NCBI GenBank assembly: GCA_902800015.1
Contig: CADCCU010000001.1
Location: 1 to 64,000, forward strand
DNA: 64,000 bases
Direction: 5' to 3'
Source of the DNA: an uncultured Ureaplasma sp.
GTDB lineage: Bacteria; Bacillota_I; Bacilli_A; Mycoplasmatales; Mycoplasmoidaceae
Positions within the stretch are counted from its first letter, which is position 1; every line of letters starts with the position of its first letter. The position numbers were made by a program, and so were the translations under genes. Under the pieces are notes generated by a model that saw only the letters and a list, made by a program, of their open reading frames with translations, had not been told where the DNA came from and did not search any database. Below, one piece after another: positions 40,706-51,523 of this stretch.

Positions 40706-41272
40706 ATGAAATTAATCGTTGGCCTTGGAAATTTTCCTACTGAATACAAAAACACCAAGCATAATGTTGGTTTTATGGTTATCGATGCTTGATTACAAAG
40801 AAATCAAACTTTTTTAGACAAAAACGAATTTAATGGATGATTCCGTAAACTAAATAATAAAAATGGTGAACAATTTATTGTTGCTAAACCTTATACCTAT
40901 ATGAATTTATCTGGACAATTTGTGCAACAGATTGTTAAATTTTATAAAATTGATCCAAAGGATATTTTGATTATCTTTGATGATTTAGATACTGATGTAG
41001 GTAATATCCGTGTTAGATCAAAAGGTGGTAGCGGTGGACATAATGGTATTAAAAATATCATTGAATTGCTTCATACTGAAGAAATTAAACGTATACGAAT
41101 TGGTATTGGTAGACCTATTGATAAATCTAAAGTGATTAATTACGTCTTATCAAAGTTTACTAATGATGAATTAGTAAAGATAAATCCAATTGTTGAAATT
41201 GCCGTTGATATAATTAACGATTTCATTGACAACGTTGATTTTGAAAAAATAATGAGTAAATATAATCAATAA
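40706..41272 (+). CDS. pth: Peptidyl-tRNA hydrolase
   Basis: Pth recycles peptidyl-tRNA released from stalled ribosomes. The 188-residue protein has LIVGLGN, the catalytic His in [10 protein letters not shown], the substrate Asn in [10 protein letters not shown], the Asp in [11 protein letters not shown] and [12 protein letters not shown]. Several Trp codons are TGA. Confidence 0.96.
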
Positions 41273-41302
41273 TAATATTAAATATTATTAAAATATATAC
41301 AT

Positions 41303-42145
41303 ATGAATAAATTCATTAAAACATTAGGTTGAATGTTTGCTGTTGTTTTTGTGTTTCTTATTTTTATATGTAGAGCTGGTCACATTAAATCTAAATATAA
41401 AAAATATTTAACAGATCCTACAGCAATGCCAATTGAGATTCGTTATCGTGCTGTTTATAAACTTGCTAAGAATATACTTTTTATCAAACGATATAAAGTT
41501 ATATCTCAAGGAGCTGTTCGTTTGCCTAATATCCCAGCATTATATGTTGCAAATCATAAATCTAATATTGATCCTATTGTTCTTTTTAAGACTTTATATG
41601 AAAATGCAAAGATTCCATATTTTCGTTTTGTTGCTAAATATGAATTATCTGATAACTCATATATTGCTGCTGCTTTAAAGCTTATTGACACAATTTTTAT
41701 TGATCGTAAAAATTTTCGCAAAACTTTAACTGTATTTAAAGATGAAATAAATTTTAAAGAAGACAAACGAACAATTATTATTTTCCCTGAAGGAACAAGG
41801 ATATATAATCCTAATGAAATTGCTTCTTTTCATGCTGGAAGTTTTAGGATAGCTTACGATTCATTGATTCCAATTGTTCCAATTGCTATTGCTGGAGCTA
41901 TTGATACAGATAAAACTAAACATGAAGGCAATTACAAAAATAAAGCAGGAGTAATTTATCTTCATTTTTTAAAACAACTAAGACCACAGGAATATGCAAA
42001 TACTAACATTAATTACACAGCTGTTGAAATTCATGATCGTATTTTAAAAGAGTACATGCGTATTTTTAATTTAATTAAAGATAACAAACCAAATCAAAAT
42101 GTTTTTAATGAAAAAGATAACTTTTCAAAGGAAAGTAGAAACTAA
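41303..42145 (+). CDS. plsC: 1-acyl-sn-glycerol-3-phosphate acyltransferase PlsC
   Basis: PlsC adds the second acyl chain to lysophosphatidic acid at the membrane. The 280-residue protein has one N-terminal hydrophobic helix, the catalytic [10 protein letters not shown] (NHx4D-type) motif and [11 protein letters not shown]. Its C-terminal tail is hydrophilic. The stop overlaps the thyA start (TAATG). It may use acyl groups derived from fatty acids supplied through DegV/FakB-like proteins encoded further on. Confidence 0.93.
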
Positions 42146-43011
42146 TGAAACAATATTTAACATTACTAGAACATATCCTTAAAAATGGTAAATTAAAACA
42201 TAATCGAACTGGTATTGACACCATATCAACATTTGGTTATCAAACTTCTTATGATATATCTGAATATTTTCCACTTTTAACAACTAAAAAAGTCAATTAT
42301 AAAGCTATTATTGCTGAACTTTTATGGTTTATTAAGGGCGATACAAATATTAAATATTTAGTTGATAACAATTGCAATATCTGAAATGATTGACCGTTTG
42401 ATAGTTATAAAAAAACACCAGACTATAAAGGTGAAACATTAAAAGAGTTTGCTCAAAAAATTAAAACCGATGGTGAATTTGCTAAAAAATATGGTAACCT
42501 AGGTCCAGTTTATGGAAAACAATGAAGAGATTTTAATGGTTTTGACCAATTAAAATGAGTTATTAATGAAATTAAAACTAATCCTGATTCACGTCGTTTA
42601 ATTATTAGCGCATGAAATCCAAATGATGTAAGTAAAATGGCTTTGCCGCCTTGTCATTCATTATTCCAATTTTATGTACAAGATGGTAAATTGTCATGCC
42701 AACTATATCAAAGATCAGCTGATGTATTTTTAGGCGTACCATTTAATATTGCTTCATATTCACTACTTACTTATATCATTGCTAAATACACAGGGTTAAA
42801 ACCTGATAAATTTGTTCATACATTTGGTGATTTACATATTTATGTAAATCATATTGAGCAAGTTAAAACTCAACTATCACGAATACCAAAAAAATTACCT
42901 AAATTAATTATTAAAAGAATTCCAGAACATATTGAAGATTTTCAAATTGATGATTTTGAAATTGTTGATTATGATCCAGAACCTATGATAAAAGCAGAGG
43001 TAGCAGTTTAA
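42145..43011 (+). CDS. thyA: Thymidylate synthase
   Basis: ThyA methylates dUMP to dTMP using methylene-tetrahydrofolate. The 288-residue protein has the N-terminal NRTGIDTIS, the catalytic Cys in [33 protein letters not shown] and HIYVNHIEQ. Many Trp codons are TGA. folA, which regenerates tetrahydrofolate, follows after one base. Confidence 0.97.
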
Positions 43012-43012
43012 T

Positions 43013-43489
43013 ATGATTAAAATGATTTGATGTGAAGATATTAATCATGGAATTGGTATTGATAATAAATTACCATGATGAATAAAAGAAGAAATGAATC
43101 ATTTTAAGAAAACAACAATGAATCAAATTGTTGTTTGTGGCGACAAAACATTTGCTTCTTGAGGTAATAAACCATTACCTAACCGACAAAATGTTGTTAT
43201 TACTTTGGATAAAAATTTTAAGGCTCCAGAAGGTGTGCAAGTTTTTCATGATTTTAAAAAACTGATTGATACATTCAAAGATAAAGATATTTATATTATT
43301 GGTGGCAAAACAATATATACATTGTTTTATCCATATGCTGATGAATTAATCATTTCTACATTGAAAAAATCATATAATTGTAACCTATTTATGCATTTTG
43401 ATTTAAATGATTTTGATAGATCTCAACAAGTGTATTATGATGAATTTATTGTTAATTATTATAAGCGGGTAAGAAATGGTAAACAATAA
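43013..43489 (+). CDS. folA: Dihydrofolate reductase
   Basis: FolA reduces the dihydrofolate formed by ThyA. The 158-residue protein has GIGIDNKLPWW, MNQIVVCGDKTFASW, and DIYIIGGKTIYTLF. The conserved acidic active-site residue falls in the IKEEMNHF segment. Five or more Trp codons are TGA. Its last 14 bases overlap scpA. Confidence 0.94.
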
Positions 43490-44246
43490 TTTAAATCTTG
43501 AATTAAAATTAAATGATTTTGAAGGCCCATTAGATTTACTTGATACTTTAATTAGAGAAAAGAAAATGGACATTCTTAATCTTGATATTGAATCTTTAAC
43601 TAGTCAATATCTTGATTACATCAAAAATCAAATTAACACCATCAATATTGAACTTGCTAGTGAATATCTTGAAATGAGTGCATATTTAATTGCCCTTAAA
43701 TCAAAGAAATTGATTCCGAGTGAGAACGAATTACAAAATGATAGTGCCTTTGAATATGAACGTGATAAATTAATTGAAAGAATTATTCAATATCGTAAAT
43801 ATAAAGAAGTTGTTAGTCAATTGCAAACAAAAAGTGAAATAAGAAAACAAATGTTAGATAAACAAACTAATGATGCAAAAGATTATGAACCTGATAATTT
43901 AATTGAAGAAGCATTACCAGAGAAAATTAATGTGCAAAAAATATCTAAAGCGATAACTGATGCAATTGACAAATATTTAATGACAAGCATTATTCAACGT
44001 AAAATTCTTGTTCAGGAACTATCTGTTCAAGATATTGAAGATCAATTATGAGATTTTTTAAAATCATATAAAAATAAAACAATTAGTTTTAGTGAATACT
44101 TATCAATAATTGATCCGATTGAAATTACACAACAATTTATTGTAACAACTTTCCTAGCTATTTTAGATTTGGTAAGATATAGTAAAATTACAATTACACA
44201 AAATCCAAAGGATAATGAAATTCTTATTAATATTATAAAGGGTTAA
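43476..44246 (+). CDS. scpA: Segregation and condensation protein A
   Basis: ScpA is the kleisin that bridges SMC heads. The 256-residue protein has the family opening LKLNDFEGPLDLLDTLIREKKMDILNLDI and an all-helical middle with the YLEMSAYLIALKSKKLIP segment. One Trp is TGA (44048). It starts inside folA and is followed by scpB after two bases. Confidence 0.94.
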
Positions 44247-44248
44247 TT

Positions 44249-44839
44249 ATGAATAACAATACAAAATCAATCATTGAAAGTCTACTTTACATTAAAGGAA
44301 GAGATGGCACAACTGTTAATGAAATTAAAAAAGTTATTAATCTACCAGTAGATGATATCCGTAAATTACTAAAAGAAATGAAAAAGGAATATGATAAAAA
44401 TGTTGATCGAGGAATTACCATTCAACAATACGGTGACACATACCGCTTATTAACTAAAAAAGAAAATCATGATATACTTACTTTAATTTACGATACAAAA
44501 ACTAAAAGTCCACTTACCCAATCATTATTAGAAACTTTAGCTATTGTTGCTTATAACCAACCTTGTCCTTCTTCACTTATAGAAAAAATTAGAGGACATA
44601 ATGCATTGAATGGATTAGAAAAATTAACTAAATTAGATTTAATAAAATGCGTTGGTAGGGCTAATACTCCAGGCAAACCATACTTATATGAGATTACTAA
44701 TAAGTTTTATGACTTATTTGGCATTAAATCAATGAAAGAGTTGCCAAACATTGATGAAAATATAAATCTTGATGATTTAGACAATTCATTTGATTTTTTT
44801 GACTCAAGTAAAGAAGATGGGAAGACTAAGAAAAATTAA
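44249..44839 (+). CDS. scpB: Segregation and condensation protein B
   Basis: ScpB dimerises on ScpA to regulate the SMC complex. The 196-residue protein has two winged-helix domains, with SIIESLLYIKGRDGTTVNEI at the start and LLETLAIVAYNQPCPSSLIEKIRG in the second. An acidic Asp/Ser tail ends the protein. Its last 23 bases overlap trmB. Confidence 0.94.
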   Translation: MNNNTKSIIESLLYIKGRDGTTVNEIKKVINLPVDDIRKLLKEMKKEYDKNVDRGITIQQYGDTYRLLTKKENHDILTLIYDTKTKSPLTQSLLETLAIVAYNQPCPSSLIEKIRGHNALNGLEKLTKLDLIKCVGRANTPGKPYLYEITNKFYDLFGIKSMKELPNIDENINLDDLDNSFDFFDSSKEDGKTKKN

Positions 44840-45434
44840 AAATGATTTAGAACTTGTTCAAAGTTCTAATTATTATTTCAAAACACTTTCTAAGAATAAA
44901 AATCAAAATTACCTAGATATCGGAATGGGCAAAGGTGATTTTATTATTAATATGGCCTTAACTAATAACAAAATTAACTTTTATGGATTAGATAAATTCC
45001 CTACAGTTATTTACAAGGCAATTAATAAATTAAATAATTTTGATAAACCAATAAAAAATATAAAGTTTTTGGCAATTGATGTTATTGATATTTTTAAATA
45101 TTTCCCAAAAAAATACATTGATAAGATATTTTTAAATTTTTCAGATCCTTGACCAAAAAAACGCCATGCCAAAAGAAGACTGACTTCAAATACTTATTTA
45201 GATTTCTATAAACAATTATTAAATAAAAATGGTGTTGTGGAATTTAAAACTGATAATGATAACCTATATGAATACTCATTAGAGACAATTAAAAATAGAA
45301 AAGATATTAAGATTATTAAATTCTCTAAAAATTTATATAAATCAAATAAAACAGACACGATATTGACAGAATATGAAAAAAAATTTATTGGAATGGGTAT
45401 TCCAATAAAATATATTTCTTTTAAATTTGATTAA
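44817..45434 (+). CDS. trmB: tRNA (guanine-N7-)-methyltransferase TrmB
   Basis: TrmB makes m7G46 in tRNAs. The 205-residue protein has the SAM-binding motif YLDIGMGKGDFI and the family signature NFSDPWPKKRHAKRRL. The ATG chosen (MGRLRKIK) fits the family N-terminus; an in-frame upstream ATT codon lies deeper in scpB. Its TAA shares the palindrome TTAA with the cdaM stop on the opposite strand. Confidence 0.93.
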
Positions 45435-46078
45435 ATTTTATTTTTTGTAATTAATTTATCATACAACCAATATTTTTTAAAGATTTCTAATAATTCAGCA
45501 TTTAATTTAATTGGTTCCATTGATAAAGTACGATGAATATTTCTATATGAAAAAGTAATATCACCATTAGTTTCACTGACAACAAATGATAAACAATCAT
45601 AGTGTTCACAGATACCAAAAGCTGCACGGTGACGTGCACCATATTCAACAGAAAGAATTCTTCTTGTTAATGGTAAATAGCTTGATACACTAACTATTTT
45701 TAAATCTCGAACAATCATTGCCCCGTCATGTAATGGTGATTTGTGATTATAAAAAACGCTAACAATAAATTCTGGAGAAAACTCAGCTTCAACTTTAACA
45801 CCTAAATCAATATATTTGTTTAAATTGTCTCTATTTTCAATAACAATTATACCACCAACCTTATTAAAAGAAAGTCTAGCTAATGAAGTTGACATATTGT
45901 TAATAAAAGCATCAATTTCATAGGTTGTTCTTTTATTTTTCTTTCCTTTTTTTGAACGTTTAGTAAAGTAAGTTTGAAACCTTTCTTGAAAAATTATTGA
46001 AAATACTTGAATGAAAATAACTATTACTAATAGAATAATAGTTAATATAAAAAGCATTTCATTTGTTTGACTATCCAT
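45431..46078 (-). CDS. Diadenylate cyclase, CdaM type
   Basis: This enzyme makes cyclic di-AMP from two ATP. The 215-residue protein has one N-terminal membrane helix (about residues 8-30), a basic linker and a DAC domain with the catalytic DGA (118-120) and RHRAA (149-153) motifs. One-helix cyclases of this kind are called CdaM in M. pneumoniae. It begins 3 bases after a DHH phosphoesterase, so synthesis and probable degradation are co-expressed. Confidence 0.92.
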   Translation of the reverse strand: MDSQTNEMLFILTIILLVIVIFIQVFSIIFQERFQTYFTKRSKKGKKNKRTTYEIDAFINNMSTSLARLSFNKVGGIIVIENRDNLNKYIDLGVKVEAEFSPEFIVSVFYNHKSPLHDGAMIVRDLKIVSVSSYLPLTRRILSVEYGARHRAAFGICEHYDCLSFVVSETNGDITFSYRNIHRTLSMEPIKLNAELLEIFKKYWLYDKLITKNKI

Positions 46079-46081
46079 TGA

Positions 46082-47056
46082 TTACTCCTTTTTTTTAGCT
46101 ATTTCTCTAATATATTCTGATACATCTTTAACTAGGTGTTTATACTCTTTCTTACTTTGTAGGGTAAAACCTGCTGCATGAATATGACCGCCACCTGAAT
46201 ATTTTTCAGCAATTTTATTAATTGGTATATCGCGACTACGTAATGATCCTCTTCATTTATTAACAGTATTATCGTAATAGATAGTCATTCATACGTCTAA
46301 CTCTTTAACGTTGTTAAAAACATGGACCATGCTAAATCGTAAATCTATATCAAATTTGTCAAAAGCATTGCGTGGAATTACAGCATAACCAAATCTTAGG
46401 TCTTTATCAAATTTAATTAAACTAGCAATATATGATTCAAATCGCAATTGTCTGAAAGACTTTAAATAGATAGATTTATGAATTAAATTACGATCTAATT
46501 TTTTGCTGATTAACTTAGCGGCTAATTCAAAAGTTTTTTGTCTTGTTGTATCGTATAAGAATCTTGCGGTATCAGTTAAAATACCTGCATATAAATATAA
46601 TGCTACTCGTTCACTAACATATTTTTCGTCCCAATTGTACAATAATGTACCTACTAATTCACATGTTGATGAGGCTTTATCATCAATGTATTCTATGTTT
46701 GAAAAGTTTTCAATTAACGGATGGTGATCGATTCTAATAAGTTCCTTACAGTATATTTGTCGGTTTGATCATACCCTCTTAGCATTAGCTGTATCTAAAA
46801 TAATACCTAATGAGTCTTTTAGGAAATTATTTGTAATATATTTGTGATCAAACACAAATAAATCTTTACCAAAACTATCACTTAAAGTGTCTAGGCCAAT
46901 AACTTCAACATGCTTCTTTGGATATTTATCATTCAAATATAGTTTTAAAGCAAAACATGAACCTAATGCATCGAAATCAGGAATTTCATGAAAAAACAAT
47001 GAAATATTATCATATTCTTCAATTTTTTGAATAATCTGTTTTTCTATAAACGTCAT
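46082..47056 (-). CDS. DHH-DHHA1 phosphoesterase (PdeM or NrnA type)
   Basis: The 324-residue protein has the DHH-family motifs DFDALGS, DTANAKRV, RIDHHP and a C-terminal DHHA1 domain with SGGGHIHAAGF. Members of this two-domain group cleave c-di-AMP/pApA (PdeM) or nanoRNA and pAp (NrnA). The adjacent cyclase, 3 bases downstream, supports a c-di-AMP phosphodiesterase role, but motif reading cannot separate the two. Several Trp codons are TGA, which break the frame under the standard code. Confidence 0.9.
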
Positions 47057-47059
47057 ATG

Positions 47060-48244
47060 TTAATCTATTATTTTAATATATTTAGTTAATGTATCATCAA
47101 AAATTTTATCAATGAGCATTAGCTCAGATTCTAATTTTTCAGCAATATCAATCCTAGGTTTAGTTGCAGGTGATTTAGGCACAAATAATGCACAACAATC
47201 AGCATATGGCAAAATAGATATATCATAAGTGTTAATTTTTTGTGCTATTTTTATAATCTCTATTTTGTCATAAGTTAGCAAGGGCCTTAAAACAACAGTT
47301 TTGTTATCAAGCACATTCTCAATAGTTTGCATACTTTCAATTGTTTGACTTGCAACTTGACCTAATGATTCTCCAGTTGCAATTGCGTCATAGCTATATT
47401 TTTCTTTAAGATAATTTGCAATTCTAAAAAAATAACGACGCATTAAGGTTATTTGATATGACTTATCACTTATATGAGCTAGCTCATGTTGAATCATTGT
47501 AAAATTAACAACAAAAATCCGTGCTTTCTCTAATTTTCCATCCAAAGTTATTGCTTTAACTAAATCTTCAACTTTTTTTAAAGCTAAATCAGAAGTATGT
47601 GGTGGAGTAATGAATGTAACAAAATCAACATGAAGTCCTTTTTTCATCACTAAGCTTGAAGCTACTGGTGAATCTATACCGCCAGAAATTAATGATAAAG
47701 CCTTACCATTAATACCGATAGGAAATCCTCCAATACCTTCTATTCTTGCAAAGAATAGGATAATGTTATTAGTATGAATTTCAATATTAATTGTTAAATC
47801 TGGATTATCCATAATTACTTTTTTGTTTTTAGTATTTTTAAGAATTACTTCACCAATTAATTTTGAATAATCCATAGAATTGATTGGAAAAGTTTTATCG
47901 TGTCTTTTAGTGTTAACTTTAAAAGTTGTAAAGTCTTTATTTTTAATTAATTCTAAAACTTGATCTTTTACTTGTGCAATCTGATTACCATTGATTTTAA
48001 AAGCTTCAATAATTTGAAAAATACCAGGAATTCTTTTAACAATATTCAATACTTCTTGATATTCATTATCATTGCAAATTATTTCCATACAATCAAACTT
48101 CTTAGCAACAACTACTGAATTAAATTGTTTAAGAGCATAAATGATGTTTTTATATAAACAATCAATAAAATTGATTCTATTTTTTCCTTTTAAAATTAAT
48201 TCACCATATTTTAGATAAATAATCTTACATAAATTAGATGACAT
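47060..48244 (-). CDS. thiI: tRNA 4-thiouridine synthase ThiI
   Basis: ThiI adenylates U8 of tRNA and transfers sulfur from a cysteine desulfurase. The 394-residue protein has an N-terminal ferredoxin-like/THUMP region and the PP-loop ALSLISGGIDSPVASSL (about residue 190). It lacks a rhodanese domain, like Firmicute ThiI. It overlaps the nuclease gene by 11 bases and ends 3 bases before the DHH gene. It contains no TGA codon. Confidence 0.95.
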   Translation of the reverse strand: MSSNLCKIIYLKYGELILKGKNRINFIDCLYKNIIYALKQFNSVVVAKKFDCMEIICNDNEYQEVLNIVKRIPGIFQIIEAFKINGNQIAQVKDQVLELIKNKDFTTFKVNTKRHDKTFPINSMDYSKLIGEVILKNTKNKKVIMDNPDLTINIEIHTNNIILFFARIEGIGGFPIGINGKALSLISGGIDSPVASSLVMKKGLHVDFVTFITPPHTSDLALKKVEDLVKAITLDGKLEKARIFVVNFTMIQHELAHISDKSYQITLMRRYFFRIANYLKEKYSYDAIATGESLGQVASQTIESMQTIENVLDNKTVVLRPLLTYDKIEIIKIAQKINTYDISILPYADCCALFVPKSPATKPRIDIAEKLESELMLIDKIFDDTLTKYIKIID

Positions 48245-49088
48245 TAATACCTAACTCCTCAGACAATCATTTTTTATCTCGTTCTTCTAATTTCATTGAA
48301 TAATGATTATCTATCACATATAACTTATATCAATCTCTTGCATAGGCAATTGTTGATTCTAAATTATTAAAATCATTAATGTTTAGTTCAGCAAAATGAA
48401 TCTCATGTTTGTCAGCATCAAATTTTTCAGGATAAACATAATCTTCTGGTTTTAAAAATGCAACAGCAAATATTCCATTCTTAACATTGCGTAAATACAT
48501 ATATAGAAGTAATTGTAAACAATATTCAGTTGATACTTTAAATTGTTGATTTACAAATCATGACTCTTTCTTTTTACCTATCTCCTTAATAATTGGGAAA
48601 TTGTTAGCATCTTTTTTAATACGAAAAGAACCATTGATTTTTTCATATGATAATTTATCTTCACTTGATGTTTTGATTTCTAACATTGGTAAACCTTGAT
48701 CATAAGCAAAATTACCATTATTATCGATAGGTTCACCATCGGGAATACCACCAAATATAGGATCATCAAAAACATTTCATTTAACTTCGATTGGGTTGTA
48801 AACTTTAAATTTAATATTGGTAATTTTTGTTACATAATCTCTGATTTTTGGTTCTATAGTTGATCCAACAATTGCTAATGTTGGATCCATCTCATCTTTA
48901 TAAATATTAACAATTGTACACCATGCTTGTACTGGTGATGTATATTGATTAAGATTTAATATTGAAGCAAATCTTGAACCTGTTATCTTTTTGAAATACT
49001 TTTTATTTTTATTAACATATTCATCAGATAAGTAAATCCGATCATTTTTAATATAAAAATCTTTATTAATTTGTTTAGTAAAGGGCAT
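48234..49088 (-). CDS. YqaJ/RecB-like PD-(D/E)xK nuclease (MAGa7180-like)
   Basis: The 284-residue protein looks like a PD-(D/E)xK nuclease of the YqaJ kind. ITGSRFASILNLNQY resembles the YqaJ opening, GSTIEPKIRDY supplies an early acidic residue, and GIPDGEP followed by MLEIKTSS gives the D...ExK metal site. Similar proteins are annotated as MAGa7180-family putative nucleases in mycoplasmas. An AAAGGAAA site precedes the ATG. Its cellular role (repair or nutrient DNA processing) is not known from context. Confidence 0.75.
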
Positions 49089-49102
49089 AAAGTATTTCCT
49101 TT

Positions 49103-49696
49103 CTAATTAAAAATTTCATTAAATTTATCACCGACATTATATTCAGAAGGTAATTCAATAATCCCAACATCGTTAAATTTATCATTATGTAAATTCAATT
49201 CCCTTTTGCTACACAACATTCCAAATGATTTAATTCCTAATAATTGACCGTTTTTAATTATTTCTCCACTTGGTAAAATTGCTCCATTTAAAGCCACAAC
49301 AACTTTAATTTCGTTCTTTGCATTTTTAGCTCCACAAACAATTTGTAGTTCATCATTACCGACATTAACTATACATTTATGCAAATGTGTGCCTTTTATT
49401 TCCTCACATTGTTTAATTTGACCAACAATAAAATCATTTGTATCAATAAGCTTAGATAGATCAATATTAGTAATTTCTTTAACTTTCAAACATAATTGAT
49501 TATCAAATTTTAAATATCCATCATTGAGCTTCATATGCTTATCAAAATTAAAGATATTGATAAAACTAACTTCTTTATTTTCGTTATATCCTACACTAAA
49601 ATTATCATTAATTTCAACATTAGTGATTTTTTTATCATTAATTACAATAACCAATGTGTTATTTAATATTTTTTGATTATAGAATGCAACAACCAT
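49103..49696 (-). CDS. YtpR-like tRNA-binding (EMAP/OB-fold) protein
   Basis: The 197-residue protein has an N-terminal domain of about 90 residues and a C-terminal tRNA-binding OB-fold like that of PheRS-beta and MetRS: FIVGQIKQCEEIKGTHLHKC, LQIVCGAKNAK, and GIKSFGMLCSKRELNL. This matches YtpR (MG449-type). It probably binds tRNA; the exact role is unknown. It is the first gene of a five-gene minus-strand operon. Confidence 0.88.
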   Translation of the reverse strand: MVVAFYNQKILNNTLVIVINDKKITNVEINDNFSVGYNENKEVSFINIFNFDKHMKLNDGYLKFDNQLCLKVKEITNIDLSKLIDTNDFIVGQIKQCEEIKGTHLHKCIVNVGNDELQIVCGAKNAKNEIKVVVALNGAILPSGEIIKNGQLLGIKSFGMLCSKRELNLHNDKFNDVGIIELPSEYNVGDKFNEIFN

Positions 49697-49734
49697 AATA
49701 TTAAAATATTATATAATGAGTAATGCATTAAAAT

Positions 49735-50610
49735 ATGAAAAAAATAGCATTTATTGTTGATACTTCAAGCAGTATAAAAATTGATGAATTTAAAGATGTT
49801 TATGTTTTACCACTTACAATAAACGTCACTAACACAAAAACTAATGAAATAAAATCTTACCACGACACAGTTGACATTGCTAATAACGATGTAGCTAAAT
49901 TTTTAAGTGATAAAAACTGCAATGTAACAACTTCTCAAGCATCACCAGGTAATATTATTAATTTTGTAGAAAAAATTTATGATAAATATGATGAGATTTA
50001 TGTTCTTCCTATACCTTTATATCTTTCAGGATGTGCATATACATGAGATCTAATTGCTAAAGAATATGATAAACTTATTGTTGGTTTAGAAAATACTGAA
50101 GTTCTTGAAGGTATTAAATGGCGTGTTGAAAATTTATTAGAAATGGTTAGAAATAATACACTAACTCCCGCAACATTTAAGGAACATCTTAAAAAACAAC
50201 AAGAAAATGAAATAGGTGTACTTTTTATATCAGATATTACTCAACTTGCTAAAGGTGGAAGAATTTCAAATTTTAAATCGTTGATATTAAAGTTTTTAAA
50301 GTTAAATATAGTTATCACATGTGATAAAAGAGGATTGCTATTTTTCAAAACAACCAAAGGATTAACTAAAGGATTTGACGCAGCAATAGAGGAATACAAA
50401 AAAAGAATTCCTGGTTTTTCTTTAGATAAAATTAAAAACGTTTGTGTTCAATTCGGAACAAAAAATGAAAATAGTCCAAATTCGATTCAATTAATGAATT
50501 ACATTAAAAGTGTATTGCCTAATGATTGTAAAATTACAACTGGATATATTCCTAATGTTATCCTTGCGCATACAGGTGATGATGCAATAACAATCAAGAT
50601 AAAAATTTAA
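49735..50610 (+). CDS. DegV-family (FakB-like) fatty-acid-binding protein 1
   Basis: DegV/FakB proteins hold a fatty acid for phosphorylation by FakA. The 291-residue protein has IAFIVDTSSSI, TTSQASPGNI in the ligand-binding loop, the LAKGGRIS helix region and a C-terminal AHTGDDAITI loop. One Trp (50045) is TGA. A paralogue follows after 15 bases. Confidence 0.9.
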
Positions 50611-50625
50611 TTAGAATTATTTACT

Positions 50626-51519
50626 ATGGAAAAGAAAAAAATAGCAATTATTACAGACTCATCAGCTGGAATTAAAAATCAAGAATATAAAAATGTTTAT
50701 GTTCTACCATTGGCTGTCAATGTTTTAGAGAAAAACCAAAACAATGAATCAAATCTAGTCTCATATAAAGATGGAGTTGATTGTGACAATGCTAAGATTG
50801 TAAAAATGTTAAAAAATAGGAAATATACAATTACAACAAGTCAAGCTTCACTTGGTGAGATCATCAATATTTTAGATCCTATATATGATAAGTATGATGA
50901 ATTTTATGCTTTACCAATTACAAGTTCTACATCAGGTAGTGAGAACACTTGAAAAATAGTTGCGAATGATCATAAAAAATTGCATGTTATTCACCAACAC
51001 ATGGGCGGACCAATGCTACAATGATTCATCAATGATTATTTGAAAATGATTGAAAAAGGTGAACTTAATAGTAAAACTATTGAACAATACAATATAAATG
51101 CTAAAAATAAAATTATTGGTGGAATGATTGTTGAAGATGTAAGACAACTTGCAGCTGGTGGTAGAGTAAAAACATTAACTGCTTTCATGCTTAATATTCT
51201 TAACATTAAAGTGAATATTTCATTAGATGATAAAGGAATGAATTTTATTAAAACAGCTCTTACTTATCGCAAATCAATAGATTGTATTTTTAAATACTTT
51301 GCAAACAAAATTACTAATTTTGATGTTAAAAATATTGCTGAAGTAATGTTTATTCGTAATACTAATGAAACAAAGCAAAAGCAAATTGATCAAGCAATCA
51401 ATTATGTTAAAGATAATTTATCTGGATTAAATATTAAATACCTATATAAAATCATGCCAAGTGTTTTAACTACACATGCAGGAAATAATTCTTTAATTGT
51501 TGCAATTAAAATGAAATAA
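50626..51519 (+). CDS. DegV-family (FakB-like) fatty-acid-binding protein 2
   Basis: The 297-residue paralogue of the preceding gene has IAIITDSSAGI, TTSQASLGEI, LAAGGRVK and THAGNNSLIV in the same places. The two have diverged widely, so the duplication is old. Different FakB copies usually prefer different acyl chains. It ends 4 bases from the convergent ATPase gene with no terminator seen between them. Confidence 0.9.
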
Positions 51520-51523
51520 TTTA

